DNA of 64,000 nt from contig NW_020312090.1 of assembly GCF_002999335.1 (NCBI RefSeq), positions 1 through 64,000 on the forward strand, read 5' to 3'. Below are positions 12,264 through 22,600 of this stretch, piece after piece; positions within the stretch are counted from its first letter, which is position 1; every line of letters starts with the position of its first letter. The position numbers and the translations under genes are program-made. This DNA is from Cyclospora cayetanensis. Lineage: Eukaryota > Apicomplexa > Conoidasida > Eucoccidiorida > Eimeriidae. The notes under the pieces are model-generated. The model was given only the letters and a program-made list of their open reading frames with translations, had not been told where the DNA came from and ran no database searches.

Positions 12264-13556
12264 ATGGTGAAGTACTCCTGCGAGGCCTCGCACCCCAACA
12301 AGTGTACGTTCCGTTCCTTCGCAGTTGCTCTCTTGGCATTTCATTGTCTGCGTGTATGATCATATCGTTGTTTTTCCCTGCTCTTGTAGCATAAGAAGAA
12401 GAGCAACATCATAGTGGCGGTAGTAGCGACGGCATCGGTGGACTCTGGGCTGTGGGGTGCGGGTCTTGACCTCCCGTGCAAACGGGCTGTTTGAGCATCA
12501 CTAACATTATCAACAACTAAACTTTCCATGGCGGATCATTTTGTTGATAGTAGTCTTCAAGTGCTGCCTCCCCCGTTCTTCCCGTGGGGGATGCATGCAG
12601 TAGCCACAGCAGGGTCGGCAACAGAACCGCATTCCCTTTGTTGAACCGTGTGCCCTTTGTTGCATCCCGTTGCGTGAAGTGTGTGATACCAGCTACCAGC
12701 TGTTGCCCCAATGGTGCTTCATGGGGAGCGCGTGTACAATACTCGACTGCGGCACGTGTGTGTCACTTCACGGGAACGGGAAATTGCGGGGGAGTGCTGC
12801 CGCTTTCTGCATCCTCTCAGGCGCAAAGGCTCTGGGCCAGGACTTGCGTGTTCACTTCAAGAACACCTATGAGACCGCCATGGCCATTAAGACTGACAAG
12901 AGAGGAAATCCAATGAAGCTGCAGGCTGCCAAGCAGTACCTGGAGCAAGTCATTGAGGGAAAGAGATGCGTTCCCTTCCGTCGCTACTCCAACAACATTG
13001 GCCGCACTGCTCAGGCTAAAGAGTTCAAGGCCACACAGGGTAGATGGCCAGTCAAGAGCTGCAAGATTCTGCTCGGGCTGCTGAAGAATGCCGAAGCGAA
13101 TGCAGAGGTCTGAACTCGCGGCTGTGACTGAGTTCCTCATTAAACTCGGAAGACAGAGGCCATCCTAACACCGCGATATCCCTTGTCCAGTAGTGTGCTG
13201 CTTGCGCATAAATAACGCACCTTTATTCCTAGAAAAGCCCTTTCCCCCTATCGTAGGGCTCGTGTTTATTGTGCTTGCGTCTGCCTGGAATCTTTTCTTT
13301 TCAGCAAAAGAATCTTGACACAGAGAACTTGGTTGTTGAGCACATCGAGGTCAGCCGTGCCCCTCGTGGTCGCAGAAGGACGTACAGAGCCCACGGCCGA
13401 ATCAACGCTTACATGTCATCCCCCTGCCACATTCAGCTCATTCTGCGGGAAGACAGCAAGGCCGTCGAGAAACCAAAGGATAAGAAGATCATCAGACTCA
13501 GCAAGAAACAGCTAGCAAGAAGAAGGATCAGAGTGGGCAACGACAACAAGGCATAG
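12264..13556 (+). CDS. RPL17: 60S ribosomal protein L17 (uL22)
   Basis: uL22 protein lining the 60S exit tunnel. Three exons, 12264-12303, 12821-13107 and 13305-13556, give 192 residues, the usual length for the family. The first exon is only 40 nt ([13 protein letters not shown] plus one base of a Cys codon), with donor gtacgt. Exon 2 holds [35 protein letters not shown] and [13 protein letters not shown]; exon 3 holds [20 protein letters not shown] and [18 protein letters not shown], the signature of the family. The tail is Lys/Arg-rich. It converges on YKT6, whose stop lies about 490 bp downstream. Confidence 0.96.
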
Positions 13557-14042
13557 ATTGTCTAAAATATTGTGCGCGTTTAGGGTTTTAGCGGGGGGGG
13601 GGGGACGGGCGCCATGCCCGTTTATTCTTAGACTCCACACCCAACGCGGCAAACGTTGCTGTTTTGCAGAGGTCGTGCGTCAAACTGTTCGTTTAGGGTT
13701 CACGGAGGCGCTTAGTACTAGTGGAATCGATTAGAGTAGCGTATTGAAAATTTCCCTTTGCAAGGCCCTGCGCTCTAACTAGACTCGAGATTTAGAGTAT
13801 CTAGCTCAAGAACCGACGTTTCGGGCTTATTTCTAGGCTTGGCAGATTCCCGTTTCCGTTTTGATGTAAATAGTTGGATTCAAACAATGCAATTTTCCTT
13901 CTGTTCCCCCTATAAAACGCCACAGTGCAGGCAGCTGCAGCTCAGGGAGGCAGCAAGAGCGGTAGCGGCGGAGGGAGCTGTGCACTGCAGCAGCGATTAC
14001 CTGTACGGCAGCCACTGCTGCTGCTGCACAAATTGCTCGGAA
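13557..14042. other. Intergenic between convergent RPL17 and YKT6
   Basis: Contains two TTTAGGG-like motifs (near 13579 and 13692) and an 11-base G run near 13591. No coding or RNA gene is recognised. Confidence 0.5.
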
Positions 14043-16322
14043 TTATTGGATCTTGCAGCAGTTGAGGCTGTTTTTGACTTTGTTCGAGCTCTTGAAGAGT
14101 TGTTTAGAGCTGCCTGAGGAGCAATGACGCAGGAGAAGAGAGCCACTTCCAGATGTGCAGCGGGAATACGCAGTATTCGAATGAGTCAAAAAGAGAAGCC
14201 CCTTAAGGGGCAGAATGGTACGCAAGCAGTAACCAACGCCGGCTGCAGGGTGGCTCGCTTGTTACGTGATTTGGAGGTGCTTCGAATTTATAGGAGGCGA
14301 CGCCTGCCGCTCTCTCTCTCTCTCCCTCTGAGGGTTTCTGCCTCTCCAGCTGATTTGTGCATTCAATAGAGGGCCTCGTCCCCGTAAAGGCGATCATGGT
14401 GGCAGAGCGAATTTAATCCGCTTTGGGTGGAGGGGGGAGAGGGAAAGACACCAAAGTTGCGGCGTGGTTGGGGTGAAGGCTGAGGTGGCCTACGCTAGAG
14501 TGAGTGCCTGTGCATGGGGGTCCACAAACCAAGTGTTTCTACACTGTAGTGCCCCTACTTGAGAGGTCTTCGCTTCGGTTGACTAACTCCTGCAAACTCT
14601 CGCCATGCCGCAATACCGAGCTGATCGTCTGCCGAGCTACATCCTATTCAAAAGCGCAGCGCCTAGGCACAGCAAATGCCTTTGAGGCTCCAGGAAAAGG
14701 CACACCTGCCGCTCATCAGAGACTGCTTCAAGTCCTCTCTCCACCCCCACCCCACCCAGTATCCTAGCCCCTTGCTAAAGGCTGCGCAGTGGCATCTGTG
14801 GTTGGCATGCCTGTGCAAAGTTCGCCTTTTGCTGCACCCTGAGAAGCTCATCAGCGCGCAGAGGGTCCTGCAATCCCAGCAGACACACAGATCGAATAAG
14901 CGGGGATGCCACGCAAGCGGGAGTAGGAGGAATCAGCATGGATTGCAGTCACCACGATCGGCATCAGCCGCACATACATGCATTTGTGCAGGCATCAAAT
15001 CCAAGAAAACAGAGCTATGAACACGCAAGCCACCTACCCATGGTTTCCCTAACACCACAGACGCATCCCTTGCAAGGGAACCCCGGCAAACTACATCTCC
15101 TGCCTTACACCCCAACTCTTCCTCCTCCCCTACTGATCTTTCTTCTGTGCTCCTCTTCCATGCGCTTTATCTGGGAGTCCTCTTTACCTTGTACTTCTTC
15201 AAAATATCTGCGAGGGTTTCCTGGAAAGGAATATCGGGATGGTTGGATTTGCTGCTCTTTGAGGCGGCACTCCGCCCCTCAATGCGTGGCCAGTCCAACC
15301 GAGAGAAGCTGCTGGTAAACTCCTCGTGCACCTCGTTCAGACATGCAAATACTATTCTGGAGCAAGAGCACAGAGCATCGAGTCGTTCCCCAGGGCAGAG
15401 GAAAAACCGTGGCTTGGGGTTGGGGAATGCGGGGGAAGGGGAAGGAAGAACACGATGGAACGCAAACGCTGATGAGCGTTTGTGCAGATTCAGGAGGGAA
15501 GTCAGCTGAAGGCTTCAAGAAATTGTTGAACATCCATCTAAGGCTTCGTGTAAGGTCATCGGTGCAAGACAAGGGATTTTGGTGTGCACCAGGGTGCAGA
15601 GCTTAGGAGAGATCCTCCGCTACAAGGCTTCGACATTAGGGTCCTACCTTCTCGGATATTCGTGGTCGCCTATGGCCAGGATCGCAAGAGAGTCAGGGTA
15701 TCGAAAGACAAAGGCAACAGAACCCTCATGCTCCACCTCCTGCTGACGGCCCACTGGTAGCTGCGCGCATGCAGTGACTCCAGACGTTTTGATTAAAGCC
15801 TGCGTGCCGTAGTTTCTGAGGCTGCAAGGCATGCAGAAGCGCGTGGCCCCGAGAACGACACATTAAGATGAATCGAAACAGACTGAACGAGCTTTGAAGC
15901 AGCGAACCGAATCCACAGACAGCAAAACGAGTTGGCTGCCGCTCGAAAAATGTGGCAGGCACGTACTCGTGGGATTGCCGTCCGTGCAATGAACTTGATG
16001 CCCTCCTTCACGGCGTTGCGCTGGTAAAACGGATACCTGTGGCGTACGCGTCTCAAATCGTATCGGTAAATATAATCCCCAGAACGCAAAGCGCACATTC
16101 ATGTGTTGGAAGAAAGCGTGCGAATGAGGTGTACTGCAACTCTAGGGGACTGCTGTACTGAGCAAGCACCTCCTCGTGGCTGGCGGCACATAGGAGGCCT
16201 CTGCATTTGCATGAGAGCTTTGGCGATGAAGCCCACCCGGAAAGGTCGTAGGCTCCACTCAGAAAGACTAAGTTGTCCAAACCTCCGGAGCAGCGGCAGA
16301 CGAGGAGCGCAATGAGCTTCAT
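14043..16322 (-). CDS. YKT6: YKT6-type longin R-SNARE
   Basis: Lipid-anchored SNARE of Golgi/endosome/vacuole fusion. Seven exons in transcript order (16322-16237, 16036-15967, 15760-15648, 15356-15188, 14867-14811, 14628-14559, 14113-14043) join in phase to 211 residues; human YKT6 has 198. The longin domain holds MKLIALLVCRCSGGLDNLVF, SVAFVFRYPDSLAILAIGD, HEYPRRIVFACLNEVHEEF and FSRLDWP. The SNARE motif starts at DPLRADELLRV and aligns without gaps to family members when the GC donor after 14811 (gcatgc) is used. The protein ends NCCKIQ: the CaaX box CKIQ for farnesylation, with the preceding Cys as the usual palmitoylation site. The residue at the zero layer reads His (RHGESL) where the family has Arg (ERGEKL). 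Confidence 0.9.
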
Positions 16323-17464
16323 CTGCAAAACGTAGGTCCCCCAAACTAAGCCCCTTCTTCTTCCGATGCTGGGAAGCCTGCGGCTGCATGTGGCGTGCAG
16401 CAGCCCATGTAGACCTCAGAGCCTCATCTCATGGAGCTTGGAACCCTTGAAGCGTACGGAGAAGATCTCAAGCGCGACAGCAGCAGCAGCAGGAATATCT
16501 TCGCTATCGGTTTGGTGCTCCAGTTGCCCGTGTAGCGAAGGAGATCAAGCCGCCAAGAAGCACCGAGGGACAGGGCGATAAAGCGGAGAATGGAAGAAGG
16601 CACAGGATCTTATGAAAAAAAACCAGGAAGCAGTTATTGTCGGGCTACACACCAAAAATAAGAGTTCGCCTGTACACAAAGATATTTCCGCGTTGAACTT
16701 ATTTTTACTGGAGAAGATGGAAACAAGAGCAAAATCCTGTGATAGAATGCGGAAGGCGAGAAGTGCGAAAACAGCAAAGTGAGGGACGAGCAGCGACCGC
16801 CGCAGCAGATGCAGACCCCAGGGCCAAAAGCATACAGCGTAAACACTAGATCATAGAGTTTAGCTCGCTAATTACCGCCCTTTCTGAATTTTTTATTTCG
16901 TTTCAGGATTCGGTTGTCTTGTTGAAGGAGCAGCTAGTCGGGGGCTGGCTGCTGGTGGTGTTTACGGGGGGTTGTGCGGTTGTCCGTTTCTCCTTGTCTG
17001 TCCTTCACTCTGCTAAATCGAAAGACAGCTCGGATTGACAATGTGTTTCTCCGTCTGTCCGCGCCTCTTGGGGGCTATTAAGCGAGACCGAGGCGGCGCG
17101 AATGGCACACTTCCTCTCATGTGCCCAGCGTACAACACCAGCCCTCTTGAATGGGTGCCCTAATCCCCCCATTCAAGATCGAAAGAAGCACAAGAATTCA
17201 GAATCCACCTCTTTCTGCGGTCTAGCTCCGCCGTGGGGTCTGTGCATCACGCAACTCTGCGCTTAAGTCCCTTTTTTTGGCTCTTCTCGCAGCGTTTTTT
17301 GACTATCCTCCGTCACGTTTTCTCCCCTGTTCTCTTGTTTTCCCCAAACATGACCCCGTACACCTAGGCCCCTTCGCTCCTCGTGTGCGATCTCTAGTGC
17401 ATCGACAGCCCCCAGTTGGCAGGCATCGAGGCAGCGCCTCCCCCGACTTCCCCCGTCAATCAAG
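16323..17464. other. Divergent intergenic region (YKT6 / kinase)
   Basis: Carries the 5' flanks of two divergent genes. From about 16400 to 16850 open frames in several directions are short and without motifs. The 300 bases before the kinase ATG are pyrimidine-rich, as in many coccidian 5' leaders. No separate gene is supported. Confidence 0.45.
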
Positions 17465-18540
17465 ATGGCTCAACAGCAACACCAACACGCAGAGCCACCC
17501 CAGCAACTCCAGCAGCATCCCCCCCGTCATGAACCTTTACAGATCCCCCCTGAGCCGCCCTTCCAAACCACGAACGGCCTTTATTGGGTGTTGAAATGCC
17601 GGGGCCTGCACACGGCCAAACTCCCTACGGGCTCAGTACAACTTCCCGTGTATAGTCAGCTCGGATGCGGGCAGTTCGGCAGAGTCTTCGAGGTTCTCCC
17701 CGCGCAGCCTCCAGATTCAGCTCCTGCTTTTGCTGCGACTCCCGCATCAGACAGAGCCGCAAAAGAAGGAGACTTACCAGCACAGACTGCACCGCCTTCT
17801 ACATCAGCATCTGCAGTGCCCGGATACGCACAGCCTCCCAGTGTGCTCCCACATGGACAGCTGTATGCAGCAAAGCTCTTGCTGCTCTCCAACTTCCCCA
17901 CCGAAGGCTCAACCGCCGATTTGGTCCGGGAGTTTTCTCTGTACGGGGACCTCGATCCTCCAGGTTCCGAAGGCTTAGGTTTTGCAAACGTGTTGAGGGT
18001 TTACGGGCTTACCAGCTGCGTTACTTTCTCGAAGCCGTTCGCAGAGGTCTACCTCTCAGGTGTCCAGACGGCTGGTGTGCTAGTGGTGGAGCGATGCGCC
18101 TCTGACTTGGCGGCGTTTGCCCGACTGCTCCACGCACAAGGGAAGTTGAATCACTCGGCACTCAAATTTTATGCTTGGCAGCTCCTAAACGGTGAGCAAG
18201 TGCTTTGGGCTCTGGCGCTGAAAGACAGGCTTCAAAAGCTAGGGTCTAGTCTGAGTGCAGCCTGGACAGTCATGGTTCTAGGATTTTTGTATGGGTGCAG
18301 TTAGCCGTTTCGCAGCAGTTGTCTTCCCCCTACACGCGGTGCAAGCTCCCATCACTTCTCGGTGTCTAGCCGTTTCCCACGACACCGGGCTGTGTTGCCG
18401 TTGAAGACTTCAGGGTCGCAGTACTCTTAGTTTTTGTGTACGTGTAGGTATACGTGTATGTACATACATATATATATATATATGTATTTATATGTATGTA
18501 TGAATGTATGTATGTGTGTTGGTGTATCTGTCTGTCTGTT

Positions 18541-18575
<35 letters not shown>

Positions 18576-21500
18576 ACAGGTGTAGCGCGGCTGCATGGTC
18601 GTGGAGTAATTCACAGGGATTTGAAGCCCGAGAACATTTTGGTAGCGGCTGCCAACGTTCCTGGAGGTCAGCAGCTTTTGCGGGAAGGTGTCGCCATCCT
18701 CAAAGTGGCGGATCTCGGTATGGCCAGAAAGATGAGAAGCTACCTAGGACAGGAGCCTGCAGGCAAGGGCGAAAATGCACTACATACACTGGGGGATGCC
18801 CTATCTCTATTACATTGGAGCCAGAGGACACGGTTCCAAGAATATTTGAAGATATAATAAGTTGAACGAGTATTTGAATATGGGTGGAGGCTTTTGTGTT
18901 CCTTGTGACCCTTCCAGGAACCTGCGCCTCTTCCCTCCCTCCCCGCGAGGACTCTCCAGCCAACGAGCAGCAGCAGCAGCAGCAACAGCTCCGTCTTGTC
19001 AAGAATCCAGAGGACTGGTGCCTGTTGACCATGCGGCAGTCTGGCCGCGTGGTGACTCTCCCGTACCGTCCCCCGGAGATCCTTGCTGCAGCAGCGAATA
19101 ACCTGAGTGCTGCTAAGCTCCCCGTACGCGATGAGCTGTTGGTGTTTTTTTACTGCGTCGCGCACACCTGCTGAGTCGCTATCAGAAGCAACTGCACCTC
19201 AAACTTCTGTTGCAGAGAGCCACCCTAGAATGCATGCAGGCGACAGACACACGCATGCGAACAGCTAGAACTGTTACGGCAGCAGCAGTCCATCAACCCT
19301 TACTTCTGACCTCAGGAGTTTGCTGCTGGCGGATCGTCTGTGTAACGACACCCCCCACCGGGCCTCCTCTCTCTCTACGGATACGCTGGTCCTGCCGATT
19401 ATTAATCGCCATCTTCTTCGCTCCTTCTAGTAGTCAAGATCGCGCTTTCTCACTCTGTGCTTCCTCCTTCAGGTTGCGTCTTACTCCTCTGCATGCGACG
19501 TTTGGTCCGTGGGGGTAATCCTCTTGGAGCTGTGCCTTCCCCAGAAAGCCCCACGACCGCATCGGTGGAACTTTGCATTTGTGCTGCACGCGGTAGGCCG
19601 TGCGGCGTTTCAGATGGAGTTTATGGTCTTGGAAAACATTTTCAAGGTTCTAGGCAAGCCTCAGGAGCACGATCAGCTCCTCGACATGACGAGGTACTCG
19701 CAGCGGCACAGGAGGATGGGGGAGGGGGGGAGACGCAAACGGGGAAAGAGGCTGCTCTGGGTGCATCCGCTGTGGGTGCTGTTCTCGTATGTGCTGCTGC
19801 TGCTATGGTCGCTGCATGCAGCTTGCAGCGACGCTGAAACGCATGCTGCTGCAGTGGCAAAATACAGGTGACTGCCCGTGGCTGGCTCCTGTGTGTCCTG
19901 CCTATTGCATTTCGCTCCGGATGCTTTGTGACTGCAGGTTGGCGGGTGACCAAAGATCAGACTTGATGACCTTCCTGGGAGCCTTTCCTGCCTTATCTCA
20001 TGGGGAACGAAAAGCAGCTTTGTTGGACTTCATCCTTGAGAGGGGCGGGTTGCACCTGGATGCCCTTGGATTAGACCTCCTTGCCAGGTAGGCTTTGGTC
20101 GCTGCCGATGGCTGCTGCTGCTGCTGCTGCCACTGCTGTTGTCTATGTTACTGCAAAGGCTGCTTGCCCCAGCAGCAGAGGGGAAGCTAGCGACAAAAGC
20201 TCCAAGAGGACTTGGCTTAAGAGCTGAGAGGGGCAGGCACAGTTGAGAGACGCAGTGGGAGAACGTGAACGACGACGACACGAGGAGCAGGCAGGGGAGG
20301 GGGGCTATGGGTTCGAAAACCCGATTCTTTCTTCTTCTCTTTTTTGTCTGTCTGTCTGTGTACTTTTGGTGTCTTCTCTTTATTCTTCCCTTGTCGGGCT
20401 TTTGTTTTGCCTCTTGCACACACAGGCTTCTACACGTCTCGCCCGCGCGCCGCCTTTCTGCGCATTGCGCTCTGTCGCATCCGTGGTTCAGCGACTTACC
20501 CTTTGAGAAAATGAATCGACTTGGTCTCTCCTTTCACCTTGCTGGTAAGCGTTAAGCCCCCTTCCCCCGCACCTTGCTCGCCCTGAGGGCATGACGAGAC
20601 CCTGCTGGAAGCTTTTACTGCCGCGACTTTCCTTCGCACAGCAGTGCAAGGCACGCAGCAAGTCTCCTGTGCAAGTCTATCTATCTATGGGCCTTGACAA
20701 TCTCTGGACTTTATACATCCGAATTTGCGAGCAGATTTGGAAATACCGTCCCTAAGGGCAACCCTTCCTTCGCCGCTGCGTCGTTGTCTAGTGGCGTGGG
20801 AGTCGCGGGGCCGCTGCCCCTCCAGCACGAGGTTCACTTGCCACGCGTTGCTGCAGCAAGCGTTGCTGCAGCAGCAGCAGCAGCAGCATCAGCAGCACCA
20901 ACAGCAACAGCAACATTTGCAAAAGCAGCAGCAGCCCCAACACCAGCGACAGAGACGCTGTGCCGCATCCACAACGCCAGCGCTCGCCGGAGGGCCCCTC
21001 CAGATGATGGTTGCAGGCGGGGCCCAGGTAGGCGCAGTGCCACAGGAGCGGCAGCAGCAGCAACAGCAGCAGGGATCTCTCGAGGTCGCACGGCCAGGAG
21101 ACGCTACTCGCCGTCCCAGCAACACCGCAAGTGCACAGAGGCTTCGAAGCAGCAGCCGCAGCAGCACCTCCAGCATCAAGTCGGTTGCCGCAGCCGGTAC
21201 GGCTGCGCCTGCGATCAAGCACCAACAGGGCAGCAGCTGCAGCAGTATTGGGGGATCTGCTGCAGGCCTGCGATTGGATAATGCAAGGGCTCTCAGGTCC
21301 ACCCATGCTGCTATGATCCAGCGGAGCAGCAACAGTGCCCTTAGCCGAAAAAGTGACTCCGCGTCGCGGGAGCTGCAGCGGAAGGGCAGCGACAGTGCCC
21401 CCTTAGGGCCTCCAGTGGGGGTACTCACCACAAAATCTGCTTCGCGGAGTTCCTCACAGTCATGCCTTCCGCTAAACAGGGCAGGCGACCAGAGGCAAAG

Positions 21501-22600
21501 GCCTGTGCAGCAGAAACAAAGGGAGGGGCCCCCTCAGCCTGCGACTTTTAAGCGGCGGCCTCAGTGCGCGGGTAGCGACGACGAAGTTGTCAGAAGTGAG
21601 CCGGGGAGAATACCGGAGAGACAGGAGGAGACGCTAGACAAGCTATTTGCGTTGTGCACTCTTGCTGTGTAAACCATGCCCAGATTAATGCTGTTTCTTG
21701 GAGCTTTGTTCCTTCATTTTTGAATCTGCCGGGCCTCCAGGCGGGCTCGAACAAACCCGTGCGTGTATCTACTCCGCCCGCCACATCACTCAAAATTTCA
21801 GTTCCACTTCTTCGCATTTCTGCTGTGTCCTTGGTTCAGTCTCCATTGTCAACGCATTTCTGTGTGCGCGCAGTAGCCGTGCCGCATGGCCATCGCATGA
21901 GCTCTCTGTATGTTATGCTCTTGTGTGTTGCGCATGCATGTTTTAATTGTGTAGTGCTTTTCGTACACTGCGGCAGATGTGCAGAGGCCCTATGACTTCC
22001 AACATACAACAGACGCACGTTTTCTCCTGTCCTGCTGCAGGTCCCTGGCGTTGTGCCCGTCCTGCTGCAGTCAGCGCCTCCACTTCTGCCTTACCCTCTC
22101 TTCCTCCTCGCCCTCCTGTCACACAACGGCCCCCCCCACTTCCTGGGGGTCTCCCTGTGGGAAATCCCATGGCAACAGTAGCTGCTTCAGCTGCAGCAGC
22201 AGCAGCAAGCAGAGGCAAGACTGTGTCTCCTTGCAAGTGCCAGCGTGCTACAACAGCGCTGGAGTTCAGGTCCGGGGATACCACCCCTTACCACGACGCC
22301 CTCTCAGATCGCAGCTGCTCCCCACTTGCTGCCATGGCCTGTGTTGCTGGACCCGCTGACACTACCGATGCTGCTCACTGTAACGATGAGAATGTGAATT
22401 CGTCCCAAGATGCGACAGCTATGGACGCCTCGGCTAACACTTCCAGCACAAGGGCGCGGAAACGGGGGCTCCATACAGGTGCACTCTTGAGGGGGTCTTT
22501 ACAGGGACAGGGATCACTTTGCCCCCCCGATGCGGCCGATGGAAAAGGCCAGAAAACACTTCGCAGGGCTAAGAGGCTAAGGAGTGGGTCTGGCACTTGA
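17465..22600 (+). CDS. CDK-like (CMGC) protein kinase with Gln-rich C-terminal tail
   Basis: Serine/threonine kinase assembled from eight exons joined in phase: 17465-18191, 18580-18762, 18918-19123, 19473-19693, 19938-20087, 20426-20544, 20735-21595, 22041-22600. Landmarks in order: glycine loop LGCGQFGRVFEV, ATP lysine in YAAKLLLL, catalytic loop VIHRDLKPENIL, DFG-equivalent ADLGMAR, VVTLPYRPPEIL in place of the usual TLWYRAPE, DVWSVGVILLEL, and HVSPARRLSAHCALSHPWF closing the C-lobe. Low-complexity inserts interrupt the lobes. The last two exons encode a tail full of Gln, Ser and Ala runs. The DLG motif and Gln-rich tail recall CDK8 (DMG, Gln-rich tail), but this is suggestive only. Intron 2 uses a GC donor (gcaagg at 18763). 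The two tail exons are the least certain part; an alternative acceptor near 20640 would end the protein at 20697. Confidence 0.8.
18430..18577. repeat. TA / TATG / TCTG microsatellites in kinase intron 1
   Basis: Short arrays of (TA)n, (TATG)n and (TCTG)n follow each other directly before the intron 1 acceptor (tctgtacag, 18579). In the transcript the UCUG array acts as the pyrimidine-rich tract. Confidence 0.85.
20868..21240. repeat. CAG trinucleotide tracts in kinase tail exon
   Basis: Interrupted CAG/CAA runs (main blocks 20868-20945, 21048-21075, 21150-21180) read as Gln in the kinase frame, with Ser/Ala in part. They are typical homopolymeric amino-acid repeats of coccidian genes. Confidence 0.85.
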
